Source: Bradyrhizobium stylosanthis
GTDB taxonomy: Bacteria; Pseudomonadota; Alphaproteobacteria; Rhizobiales; Xanthobacteraceae
Length of the DNA stretch: 64,000 nt
Assembly (NCBI RefSeq): GCF_001641335.1
Contig: NZ_LVEM01000001.1
Coordinates: 1,772,580 to 1,836,579, forward strand
Reading direction: 5' to 3'
Below are positions 1 through 7,369 of this stretch, piece after piece. The notes under the pieces were generated by a model. The model had not been told where the DNA came from and made no database searches. It was given only the letters and a program-made list of their open reading frames with translations. Position 1 is the stretch's first letter. Each line of letters opens with the position of its first letter. Both the position numbers and the translations under genes were made by a program.

Positions 1-435
1 GCAGCCGGCGACGACTGGCGCGTTGCCGAACAGCGACGAGACGGTCGGATAGGTCTGCCAGACCCGCCGTCCCGGCTGCGTCAAACCTTGCGCCGCCGGA
101 TCCTTGACACCGCTCGCCACCCAATTGAGCGCGACGAACATCTGCCACGACATGTTGTCGAACGGCGATTGAACGTCTTCCTTCTCGTTCTGCGGCGGCT
201 GGCCATAAAGGCCGTTATAGCCCTGGGTTTGCGCCAGGCCCTGATCGGGACCGATATAGGCCGGCACGATGGAGCACAGTCCGCCCGTGCCATTGGCGCA
301 GAACTTTGCCTGCGGAAGATAGGGCGGTGCTGCCGGCTGCGATTGCTGCGCCTGCGCCTGCCGATGTGGCGGCACTGCCAGCACGACCGCGGCGAACGCC
401 AGCGACGTCAGGGCCAAAGACGTCCAATGCTTCAT
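1..435 (-). CDS. Hypothetical secreted protein, C-terminus outside window
   Basis: The reading frame is open for 145 codons from an ATG at 435 to the left edge, so only the N-terminal part is visible. A GGAGG-type ribosome site lies directly upstream of the ATG. The first 29 or so residues form a signal peptide (hydrophobic stretch, then small residues around AQAQ), so the protein is probably exported. The mature part is rich in Trp, Phe and Asn, including SWQMFVALNW. I do not recognise a family. The next gene on the same strand, upstream, encodes a c-type cytochrome, so an envelope redox role is possible but unproven. Confidence 0.75.
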   Translation of the reverse strand, partial: MKHWTSLALTSLAFAAVVLAVPPHRQAQAQQSQPAAPPYLPQAKFCANGTGGLCSIVPAYIGPDQGLAQTQGYNGLYGQPPQNEKEDVQSPFDNMSWQMFVALNWVASGVKDPAAQGLTQPGRRVWQTYPTVSSLFGNAPVVAGC

Positions 436-660
436 GGGAGGTCCTCACTGGATGCGAGCTCAACCGCCCCGTCCTCGCCCGAGCTCAAAATGAGATGTTC
501 GACAAAATCCCGAAACCTGCCCGACAGGACATCTCGGTTGCTTTCCAGATCAAAGCTACTTTAGGTTTAATACCACCTCACGACGGATCGTACAATCATT
601 CTATTTCTGATTGAGACGATGGGCGAGGAAACGGGACGCAGCAGATCGCCGCGACCGCGA

Positions 661-1029
661 CTAGTTGCTCGTCACCGGCTTGGGCGGACGCGGCGCTGAT
701 TTGGAGGGCTTTGCACCTGGCTTGGCCGCGGCGCGCGGCGGCGGCGTATCGACGGACACCAGATACGCGGCGAGCGCCTTGGCGGAGTCGGAACTGGTGG
801 CGTAATGGTCTTTCAGGAACCAGGACAGCGTCAGGCTGAAGCGCCCCTTGGCAAGGCCGCGCGGGCTGCGGTGGCAGGTCGCGCAGCCGTCGGCAAACAG
901 CCGCTCGGCCGACTTGCCGGCATCGAGATTCTGCGCGAACGCGACCGTTGCCGTCAGCGCGGCGGCCGCCACGATCATCAGGGGCGCGATCAGGCCGCGC
1001 CCCGGTCGGAATAGCGATATCAACGTCAT
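661..1029 (-). CDS. Small exported c-type cytochrome
   Basis: This 122-residue protein has an N-terminal signal segment ending near AFAQ (residue 33) and one heme-attachment motif, CATCH, at residues 49-53. It should therefore carry one covalent heme c in the periplasm. The C-terminal tail is Pro/Ala/Lys rich and probably disordered. The region after the heme motif contains no methionine. The usual sixth heme ligand of class I cytochromes is therefore absent, and a His at about residue 75 (DHYAT) might replace it. It lies just upstream of the partial secreted protein on the same strand. The start is uncertain because the G-rich run abuts the ATG; an ATG at about residue 18 is possible. Confidence 0.8.
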   Translation of the reverse strand: MTLISLFRPGRGLIAPLMIVAAAALTATVAFAQNLDAGKSAERLFADGCATCHRSPRGLAKGRFSLTLSWFLKDHYATSSDSAKALAAYLVSVDTPPPRAAAKPGAKPSKSAPRPPKPVTSN

Positions 1030-1107
1030 CCCCCGGAGCGTTTTCGAGCGAAGCGGATAGACCGCCTCGCGTCAAGAATACGCCTCAAACCAGAGCCTGT
1101 CGTGCGG

Positions 1108-1287
1108 TCAAGCCGCCAGCAACTGATCGAATTCGGGCGGCGCGTAGGCCTTGCCGTCCTGGTCGGTGATGACGACCTGCCATCCCTCGCTCGCCCACAC
1201 CCTGGCCTTCGCCACAATCAGCAGCCGGCTCTCGCGGTTGAAACTGTACTTCTCATTGTCGCGTTCTGCGACCATCTTGTAGGCCAA
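1108..1287 (-). CDS. Conserved small hypothetical protein (TTG start)
   Basis: This encodes 59 residues if a TTG at 1287 is used. An AGGGG ribosome site sits about seven bases before that TTG, which favours it over the in-frame ATG at 1275 (55 residues). The protein has no signal peptide. Its N-terminal half is charged (ERDNEKYSF) and a central segment, GWQVVITDQDGKAY, looks like two beta strands. I do not recognise a function. It is of a type often found as a conserved hypothetical in Bradyrhizobium. It stands alone between a cytochrome gene and a divergent DUF3551 gene. Confidence 0.6.
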   Translation of the reverse strand: MAYKMVAERDNEKYSFNRESRLLIVAKARVWASEGWQVVITDQDGKAYAPPEFDQLLAA

Positions 1288-1436
1288 TGCGCATCCCCTT
1301 GCGTCGCCCGCACCCACATTCCCAGTGGCAGCGGGCTTTGGCGGCAATTCGCCGGGAGCGTGGCAATTTGGTGCCATCCGAGGCAGCATTGTGCTGGGCT
1401 CCGGCCGAACCACGGAGGTCGATCTTGCGCCCGATC

Positions 1437-1715
1437 ATGAATACGATTCAGCTTGTCGCGGGCTTGCTTGGCATCGCTTTGCTTGGCATCGCTCTGGCCG
1501 GCGCGCCCGCAGCGGCGCAGACCTACGACCCCCGCTATCCCGTCTGCATCGAGGTCTACACGATCGACGGCAGCTCGATCGATTGCAGCTTCACCTCGAT
1601 CGCGCAATGCGCTGCGACCGCGTCCGGTCAATCCGCGCAGTGCTATGCCAATCCCTATGCCGCGCAGGGCCGGCAGCAAGGCCTGGCCTCGTCGCCGCCG
1701 CGACGAAACCGATAG
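1437..1715 (+). CDS. DUF3551 family secreted protein
   Basis: The protein has 92 residues with a strong signal peptide (hydrophobic residues 5-22, cleavage near AAAQ). The mature part fits the DUF3551 pattern common in Bradyrhizobium: a YDPRYPVC start, an IDCSFTS segment and a QCYANPY segment. Four cysteines suggest two disulfides in the periplasm. The biochemical role of DUF3551 is unknown. The ATG at 1437 is preferred because the signal peptide begins there; upstream codons in frame do not resemble protein. It is transcribed divergently from the small gene at 1108. Confidence 0.75.
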   Translation: MNTIQLVAGLLGIALLGIALAGAPAAAQTYDPRYPVCIEVYTIDGSSIDCSFTSIAQCAATASGQSAQCYANPYAAQGRQQGLASSPPRRNR

Positions 1716-1728
1716 CCGGAGCGTCCGA

Positions 1729-2007
1729 TCAGTGGACGCGGATAACGTGGGGACGGCCGAGATCGATCAGCCCCTGCACTGCCGAGAGGCGGTCGTCGAG
1801 GGCCGCGATCGTCAGCAGAAGATTGTTGCGGCGCTCGTCGAGCATTCCCATTTCAGCGCCGGAAAGTTTCGTGCTCGTCCGTTCCTTTTGGATCCCTTCG
1901 AGGGATTTGCGCAGTCCGGCAATCAGGCCGGACAGTTGCTTGGCCTCTTTGGTCATTGACCGCTTCGCGACATTTTGGCGGCGCGTCTCCGCCTGGCTCT
2001 GTCTCAT
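1729..2007 (-). CDS. Small coiled-coil hypothetical protein
   Basis: This encodes 92 residues starting at the ATG at 2007; a GTG immediately before it (2010) is also possible. A GGGAGG ribosome site lies five bases from the ATG. The sequence is strongly helical with heptad-like spacing (LSGLIAGLRKSLEGIQKER, then a second helix around LDERRNNLLLTIAALDDRL), so it probably forms a dimeric coiled coil in the cytoplasm. No catalytic motif, signal peptide or membrane segment is present. It converges with the DUF3551 gene. Function unknown. Confidence 0.6.
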   Translation of the reverse strand: MRQSQAETRRQNVAKRSMTKEAKQLSGLIAGLRKSLEGIQKERTSTKLSGAEMGMLDERRNNLLLTIAALDDRLSAVQGLIDLGRPHVIRVH

Positions 2008-2138
2008 CACATCCTCCCGTGCCCCGCTGCCCCGAGTGGATGCTTACATCTTTGGGTACACATCTTACGATCGATGAAATCTGCCGGCGAAGAACTTTCT
2101 TAAATTGTACGCGCAGGGAACCGGAACCGGCCGCAGTG

Positions 2139-2166
2139 AAAAGCCCGGCGCGAAGGCCGGGCTTTT
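2139..2166 (-). terminator. Rho-independent terminator of the SH3-like gene
   Basis: An 11-bp perfect stem (AAAAGCCCGGC paired with GCCGGGCTTTT) with a six-base loop. On the minus strand it begins ten bases after the stop codon of the SH3-like gene and ends in a T run. Confidence 0.85.
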
Positions 2167-2175
2167 CTTGGGATC

Positions 2176-3213
2176 TTAGTGCTTCTCGTGGCCGCCGCCG
2201 GGGCCACCAGCGGGCGCGCCACCACCGCGCGGCGCGGCATTCATGTGCGGAGCGCCGCCGCCACCACCGTGCGGCATCGCAGGCGCGGCGGCACGCGGCG
2301 CCGGCATCTGCGCGCGGGCGTTCATCGGCGAGCCGTGGCTCACATTGGGCTGCGCAACATGCGGCATCGCAGGCCGTGCGGCAGGTGCAGCGGACACGCG
2401 CGGTGCTTCATGCGCACGTGCCATCGGCGGCGCATGCGCGGCCGCGCGGTTCGCAGGCTGCTCGCGCATCATCCGTGCCTGGGCATCGCGCGGATTGCGG
2501 ATCTGCGCATTGGTCCGCTCATGAGCGATGCGCTCGCTCCGGCCCGCACGGGTCCGGTCGGCTGCAACAGCAGCATCGCGCTTGGTGATCGCTGCGTCAC
2601 GCTTCGTGATCGCTGCGTCGCGTTTCGCGATCGCTGCGTCGCGTTTGGTGGTCACAGCATCACGGTTCGTGATCGCTGCATCACGTCCGGAGATCGCAGC
2701 GGGACCCTTGCCACGCACGCCTTCGCGGCCCAGCGCGATCGCCGCATCACGCGTCGCCGCGCGGCCGATACGGGCCGCACGCGGATCAATCGTCATCCGC
2801 GTCGCGACGTTCTGATGCGAGGTCCAGTAATTATTCCAGTAGGCGTGGCGGCGATACCAGGGCCGTCCCTCGTAATAGCTCGACCAGTACGAAGTCAGCA
2901 CGAAGGGGACGACGGGCACGTCGATCTCGTCGACATAGTCCGGGAGATAGACGTAGTGATTGCGGTAGAGGTATTCGAGATATTGCGACGACACCCAGCC
3001 GCGATCATCAGAGAAGCTCACGTCGCACCAGGCATTGCCGCGCAGGCAGCCATGGATGTTGACGCGGGCGCCTTCGGGGATGCGATCGACCATTGGAAAC
3101 CCCGAACCCGGTCCGGCGCGCAGGCCGGTCGAGACGGTGACGATGCCCGGCGCGGCCAGTGCGGCCGTCGGGGCGAGCAGCAATGCTGCAACCAGAACGC
3201 TTTTGAGTCTCAT
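2176..3213 (-). CDS. Exported SH3-like domain protein with heptapeptide repeat
   Basis: A 345-residue protein with a clear signal peptide (residues 1-19, ending TAALAA). An SH3b-like fold follows at about residues 20-80 (VSTGLRAGPGSGFPMVDRIP), with features typical of bacterial SH3 domains that bind cell-wall or protein ligands. A Tyr/Trp-rich segment covers about 85-135. Then six RDAAITK-type heptapeptides occur, and the tail is low-complexity Ala/Pro/Met/His/Gly ending HEKH. The start has a good AGGAGG site. A general-stress (EcfG-type) promoter lies 26 bases upstream and a terminator directly downstream, so the gene is probably a stress-induced single-gene unit. The role in the envelope is unknown. 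Confidence 0.8.
   Translation of the reverse strand: MRLKSVLVAALLLAPTAALAAPGIVTVSTGLRAGPGSGFPMVDRIPEGARVNIHGCLRGNAWCDVSFSDDRGWVSSQYLEYLYRNHYVYLPDYVDEIDVPVVPFVLTSYWSSYYEGRPWYRRHAYWNNYWTSHQNVATRMTIDPRAARIGRAATRDAAIALGREGVRGKGPAAISGRDAAITNRDAVTTKRDAAIAKRDAAITKRDAAITKRDAAVAADRTRAGRSERIAHERTNAQIRNPRDAQARMMREQPANRAAAHAPPMARAHEAPRVSAAPAARPAMPHVAQPNVSHGSPMNARAQMPAPRAAAPAMPHGGGGGAPHMNAAPRGGGAPAGGPGGGHEKH
2581..2706 (-). repeat. Six tandem 21-bp units inside the SH3-like gene
   Basis: Six consecutive 21-bp units, each encoding RDAAITK or a close variant. Units two and three differ at only a few bases; outer units are more diverged. The 21-bp period keeps the reading frame, so copy number can change without a frameshift. 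Confidence 0.9.
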
Positions 3214-3238
3214 TGTGTGTTCCTCCTCTGCGAGTCGG

Positions 3239-3263
3239 AACGCGCAGGCGGAACGAGCGTTCC
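3239..3263 (-). promoter_or_regulatory. EcfG-type general stress promoter
   Basis: On the minus strand GGAAC (3263-3259) is followed after exactly 16 bases by CGTT (3242-3239). This matches the alphaproteobacterial EcfG/PhyR consensus. The -10 element ends 26 bases before the start codon of the SH3-like gene. Because the site reads GGAACG...CGTTCC, the same pattern also exists on the plus strand, where no gene follows. Confidence 0.65.
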
Positions 3264-3367
3264 GCGTGCAGAGGTCGCATCCGTCGAAAGATTGAGATGC
3301 AACCCGCACACGGTTCAATATTCATTCGCCGTTCATCGGCGCGGCGCGCAGAAGCACTGCGAGCGCG

Positions 3368-5290
3368 TCAATTCGCCGGCTGCATGAAGCCGTCGAAATA
3401 CGACGCAAGCGCAGCAAACTCGCCAATCGGCAGCACGCATGCGACGTACTGATCCGGCCGCACCACGACCACGCAGCCGGCGGCGCGATCGATGCCGCGC
3501 ATCGCAAAGACGTCGTCGCCGCCCTTGAGGTCCGGACAGAACATCTTCTCGTAGTCGATGAGGCCATAGCGGCCCTTGCGCGGCAGCAGCAGCGCGGGCA
3601 TCGCCTCGACGGCGAGCGCGCGATGATCCTGCTGGAAGACCGCGCGCAGATCGATCACGCTGTCGATGTCGGCGCCGGCGGGCGTGTAGCGCCGGAGCGG
3701 CGATCCCCTCGCCTCGCTGAGGAAATCGCACAGCGCGCGGATGGCCGAGCCCGAGGCAGCAGGATCTTCCGCCGGCGCGAACGCGTAGATGCGGAAGCGG
3801 CCATCGGCCTGCGATGAGTGGCCGAGATGGACCGGCTTGGCATCCCCGAGCCGGATGACCGGCGCGGAATGGAAGCGCTTGCCGATGACGAAGCCTTCGG
3901 CGAGATGCTGATGAGTCGTCACACCGGTAAGCAGCGATGGCTTATAGTGCGTCGCCGTGCCCGCGGTGTAGCGGCCGTGCCGGACGAAATAGTCCTGCGT
4001 CCTCGCCGCATCGGCGCCACCGGCCTTGGCGGCCGACGCCAATATCCCCGCCCACTCCCGATCGAAATCGATCAGCTCCTTCGCGACCGCCTGGCGCTCC
4101 GCCGAATAGGAATGCAGAAGGCTCGGCGCGCACCGCCCCCGCAGCACGGCCGCGAGCTTCCAGCCGAGATTGAAGGCGTCCTGCATCGAGACGTTCATGC
4201 CCTGCCCGGCCTTCGGGCTGTGGGTGTGGCAGGCATCGCCGGCGATGAAGATGCGCGGCTGGCGCGAGACGATCTCGGCTTCCGGCACATCGTCGAACTT
4301 GTCGGTCAGTCGCTGCCCGATCTCGTAGACCGACCACCAGGCGATCTCCTTCACGTCGAGCGTATGCGGCTTCAGTATCCGCTGCGCCTTCGCGATCACG
4401 TCGTCGGCGGTGATATTGCGATTGGCGACGCGCTCACCGACATCGAGCTTGGCGAGCTCGACATAGATGCGGACCATGTAGCCGCCTTCGCGGGGAATGA
4501 TCAGCAGGCTGCCGTCCTTCGCCGACTGGATCAGGGCCTTGAAGCGGATATCGGGAAAATCGGTCACCGCCAGCACGTCCATCACGCCCCAGGCGTGGTT
4601 GGCGGAATCGCCATGCAGCTCGCGGCCGATCGATTTGCGCACCGTGCTGCGCGCGCCGTCGCAGCCGACGACGTAGCGCGCCTTGATCGTCTCGACCTTG
4701 CCCTCGTGTCCGGCATCGACGCGATCGAGCCGCACAGTCACGGCATGGTCGGAAGGGCCTGCGGCCGGATCGACCTGGAGGTCCAGCAGGCGGCGGCTGT
4801 AATAGGGCTCGAGCTTGGCAGGCGCCTTGCGCATGACGTCGAGAAAGCCGTCATGGATGCGCGCCTGGTTGAGGATGACATGCGGGAATTCGGACAGCCC
4901 GTCCTCGACGTCCTGCACCCGGCCGCTGCGCACGATCCTGTCCGGCGCCGCTTCGTCCGGCTTCCAGAACGTCGTCTCGTTGACCCAATAGGCCTCCTTC
5001 AGCACGCGCTCGCTGAAGCCATAGGCGTGAAACATCTCCATGGTGCGGCAGGCGATGCCGTCGGCCTGCCCGACCTGCAGCCGGCCCGGCTTCTGCTCGA
5101 CGATGCAGGTCTTGATGTCGCCGAACTGCGCGAGCTGTGCCGCGTGCGTGAGGCCCGCGGGCCCGCAACCGACGATGAGGACATCGACCTCGGCCGGGAC
5201 AGTGCCCGCCGCGCCGGAAGCCTGAACGCGCTCCGCGGGATCGGCGATCTCGGGGTCGCCGGGCTGAAATCCATTCAGATGGAATTGCAT
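3368..5290 (-). CDS. mobA: 3-hydroxybenzoate 4-monooxygenase (MobA type)
   Basis: This 640-residue FAD monooxygenase converts 3-hydroxybenzoate to protocatechuate using NADPH and O2. The N-terminus MQFHLNGF, the FAD dinucleotide motif VGCGPAGL (about residues 40-47), the DG motif VGCDGARST, and the GD motif GDACHTHSPKAGQGMN all fit this group. The length matches the Comamonas enzyme, whose sequence I recall as closely similar, including a C-terminal thioredoxin-like domain ending in VVVVRPDQYVA. An AGAGG site precedes the ATG at 5290. It is divergent from a MarR gene with palindromic sites between them, the same arrangement as mobA-mobR. Phenol 2-monooxygenase is the nearest alternative. Confidence 0.92.
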   Translation of the reverse strand: MQFHLNGFQPGDPEIADPAERVQASGAAGTVPAEVDVLIVGCGPAGLTHAAQLAQFGDIKTCIVEQKPGRLQVGQADGIACRTMEMFHAYGFSERVLKEAYWVNETTFWKPDEAAPDRIVRSGRVQDVEDGLSEFPHVILNQARIHDGFLDVMRKAPAKLEPYYSRRLLDLQVDPAAGPSDHAVTVRLDRVDAGHEGKVETIKARYVVGCDGARSTVRKSIGRELHGDSANHAWGVMDVLAVTDFPDIRFKALIQSAKDGSLLIIPREGGYMVRIYVELAKLDVGERVANRNITADDVIAKAQRILKPHTLDVKEIAWWSVYEIGQRLTDKFDDVPEAEIVSRQPRIFIAGDACHTHSPKAGQGMNVSMQDAFNLGWKLAAVLRGRCAPSLLHSYSAERQAVAKELIDFDREWAGILASAAKAGGADAARTQDYFVRHGRYTAGTATHYKPSLLTGVTTHQHLAEGFVIGKRFHSAPVIRLGDAKPVHLGHSSQADGRFRIYAFAPAEDPAASGSAIRALCDFLSEARGSPLRRYTPAGADIDSVIDLRAVFQQDHRALAVEAMPALLLPRKGRYGLIDYEKMFCPDLKGGDDVFAMRGIDRAAGCVVVVRPDQYVACVLPIGEFAALASYFDGFMQPAN

Positions 5291-5326
5291 GAGCACCTCT
5301 CCCGTCAACGTCTTCTTCGATATTGC

Positions 5327-5353
5327 TCAGTATGCTGACTATCAGTATACTTG
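5327..5353. promoter_or_regulatory. Candidate MarR operator pair
   Basis: Two related palindromic sites in the divergent mobA-marR intergenic region. TCAGTATGCTGA (5327-5338) is a palindrome with one central mismatch. TCAGTATACTTG (5342-5353) contains the perfect palindrome AGTATACT. They share TCAGTAT and are 15 bases apart, placed to control both genes. Confidence 0.6.
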
Positions 5354-5393
5354 TCAATAATTCCCGCCGTCCCCGCTTGCTGAGGAGAATTCG

Positions 5394-5849
5394 GTGAAAG
5401 ACAACAACGACATGCCCGGGCACCTGGCGCGCCGGTTCCAGCAGATCGCAGTCGCGGTGTTCCTGGCCGAGGTCGGTGACGCCGGCTTCGACCTGACGCC
5501 GGTGCAATACGCCGCGCTTGCGACCATCAAGGCCAATCCGGGGCTCGACCAGGTGACGCTGGCCGGCCTGATCGCCTACGACCGCACCACCATCACAGGC
5601 GTGATCGACCGCCTGGCGCAGAAGGGTCTGATCGAGCGCCGCGCCAGTCCGCGCGACCGCCGCGCCCGCGAGCTCGAAATCACCGACGAGGGCCGGCGCA
5701 CGCTGCGCAAGATCACGCCCGCGGTCGAGTCCGCCCAGCGCCTCATGGTGCGCGGGCTCAGCGCGAAGGAAGCCGAGGATCTGATGCGGCTGCTGCGCAA
5801 GGCCATCGCCGCCGGTAACGAGCTGAGCCGCGCGCCGCTGCGCGAATAG
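5394..5849 (+). CDS. MarR family regulator, probably of mobA
   Basis: A 151-residue winged-helix regulator with the MarR pattern: LTPVQYAALATIKANPG (helix before the wing), DRTTITGVIDRLAQKGLIERR (recognition helix) and the DRRARELEITDEG wing with the family's Asp-Arg-Arg. The start is a GTG at 5394 with an AGGAG site about eight bases upstream. It is divergent from mobA. In Comamonas the equivalent MobR represses mobA and is released by 3-hydroxybenzoate. The same role is inferred here from the arrangement and the shared palindromic sites, not from sequence identity. Confidence 0.88.
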   Translation: MKDNNDMPGHLARRFQQIAVAVFLAEVGDAGFDLTPVQYAALATIKANPGLDQVTLAGLIAYDRTTITGVIDRLAQKGLIERRASPRDRRARELEITDEGRRTLRKITPAVESAQRLMVRGLSAKEAEDLMRLLRKAIAAGNELSRAPLRE

Positions 5850-5929
5850 GCGTGTTTTGTCCGTAATTGCCGCAGGCCCGCGAAACCTGGAACTAACCTT
5901 CGGCTGTTACGGTCGGCAACATTCGGCGC

Positions 5930-5945
5930 TTAACGCGCGATTAAC
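5930..5945 (+). promoter_or_regulatory. CtrA-type box (TTAA-N7-TTAAC)
   Basis: TTAA at 5930-5933, seven bases, then TTAAC at 5941-5945: a perfect full CtrA consensus. Its 3' end is 22 bases before the start codon of the secreted protein at 5968, so bound CtrA would overlap the promoter region. Confidence 0.55.
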
Positions 5946-5967
5946 TTTGCCGTTTCGGGAGTTTTGG

Positions 5968-6402
5968 ATGTCCAGATTCATCATTGCCGCGGCGGCCATC
6001 GCGCTCTCGGCCGTCCCTGCGCTCGCGAACGGCCATGGCGGCGGCGATGCCCCTCCTCCGCCCAAGCCGGAAGCTACGACCGCGCCGGCCAAGGTGGTCC
6101 TGACCAAGCAGGGTCCCAAGCTGGTCGATCTCAAGGGCATGACGCTCTACACTTACGAGCGCGACACCACCGGCAAGTCATCGAACTGCAACGGCAAGTG
6201 CACCGAGGCCTGGGTGCCGCTGCCCGCGACCGCCGACGCCAAGGCCGTCGGCGACTTCACCGTGATCAGCCGCAACGACGGCAGCAAGATGTGGGCCTAT
6301 CGCTACCGCCCGCTCTACACCTCGCCCGCCGACAAGGCGCCGGGCGATGCCAACGGCAACGCGACGACGCTGCAATGGCGCATTGCACGGCCCGAGGAGT
6401 GA
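5968..6402 (+). CDS. Secreted lipoprotein-like repeat protein (COG4315)
   Basis: A 144-residue protein with a signal peptide (residues 1-20, ALANGH). After a Pro-rich linker there are two copies of the COG4315 pattern: LYTYERD followed by NCNGKCTEAWVPLPA, and a later, weaker WAYRYRPLYTS. The paired cysteines in CNGKC are conserved in the family. These domains are found in exported proteins of unknown function; redox or envelope binding roles have been suggested. A GGGAG site precedes the ATG. A perfect CtrA-type box lies just upstream, which would link expression to the cell cycle or motility programme. Confidence 0.8.
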   Translation: MSRFIIAAAAIALSAVPALANGHGGGDAPPPPKPEATTAPAKVVLTKQGPKLVDLKGMTLYTYERDTTGKSSNCNGKCTEAWVPLPATADAKAVGDFTVISRNDGSKMWAYRYRPLYTSPADKAPGDANGNATTLQWRIARPEE

Positions 6403-6421
6403 GCAAGGCGCGGCGCGCGAG

Positions 6422-7078
6422 CTAGCCGCGCCAGTTCCTGCTTGCCGAGACCTGCGCGCTCTGTCCGGGCGGCAGCACCACGACGGTCGAATTGAGCTTC
6501 ACCCGGTCGTAGAGATCGATCACGTCCTCGTTGCGCATCCGGATGCAGCCTGACGAGATCGCCTGCCCGATATATTCGGGCTGGTTGGTGCCGTGGATGC
6601 GGTAGAGCGTGTCCTTGTTGCCGGCATAGAGATAGATGCCGCGTGCGCCGAGCGGATTGGCGGGACCGCCGGGAACGCGTGCCGGATAAGGTCCGAGCCG
6701 CGCCTGGATGTCCGCCGTCGGCACCCAGTCCGGCCATTCCGCAAGGCGGCCGACGCGCGCGACGCCGGAGAAGGCCATCGCCTCCTCGCCGACCGCGACG
6801 CCATAGCGGATCGCCTTGCCGTCAGGCAGCACGAAATAGAGATAGCGCGCATCGGTATCGACCAGGATCGTGCCCGGCATCTCCTTGCGCGGATAATCGA
6901 CGATGTGACGCAGATATTGCTCGGGCACGCTCGCCTGGGCGTAAGGCGTATGCGCGAGCAACTGCCGGTCGCGCGGCGTCATGCTCGCGTCCGTAGATGG
7001 CGAAAGCGTCGTCTGCATGCAGCCGCCGAGCGGCAACAAGGCAACGACGAAAAAAGCGAGAACAGATTTTGGCACCAC
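6422..7078 (-). CDS. L,D-transpeptidase (YkuD family) lipoprotein
   Basis: The 218-residue product starts at a GTG (7078, or the adjacent GTG at 7075), giving a short leader with lipobox LGGC at Cys20, so it is probably membrane-anchored. The YkuD domain covers about residues 75-205 with the catalytic signature HGTNQ...SGCIRM, where the Cys attacks the peptide stem to form 3-3 peptidoglycan crosslinks or attach proteins. A longer frame upstream exists but lacks a signal, and the lipobox decides the start. It converges with the COG4315 gene. Length and motif are normal for the family. Confidence 0.88.
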   Translation of the reverse strand: MVPKSVLAFFVVALLPLGGCMQTTLSPSTDASMTPRDRQLLAHTPYAQASVPEQYLRHIVDYPRKEMPGTILVDTDARYLYFVLPDGKAIRYGVAVGEEAMAFSGVARVGRLAEWPDWVPTADIQARLGPYPARVPGGPANPLGARGIYLYAGNKDTLYRIHGTNQPEYIGQAISSGCIRMRNEDVIDLYDRVKLNSTVVVLPPGQSAQVSASRNWRG

Positions 7079-7369
7079 CGGCCCCCCGATAGCGGATAGC
7101 AGCGCCCCCAGCGCTTCGAGATACTGCCCAAATCGTGCTGAAAAAAAGGCAGGCTGGAACACGTGCCCGTGTTCGATAATCCCGGTTCCATCACCACAAA
7201 CGGCGGAAGAGCGTCGCACCATCTCCATCCTCGCGCCTTGCTTTGGTCAAACGCGGCTGGACTCGTGCGTCATTCGCCCGATGACGGGGCTTCACCTGGC
7301 TCGCGCCAATGCGAACGACCAGTCTCGAAACACCTGGGCTTCAACACCCGGGCCTCTAAAGGAGCTGCG

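Noticed and set aside
5889..5913. GGAAC-N16-CGGT upstream of the COG4315 gene
   Set aside because: One mismatch in the EcfG -10 element, and a perfect CtrA box is the better explanation for this region.
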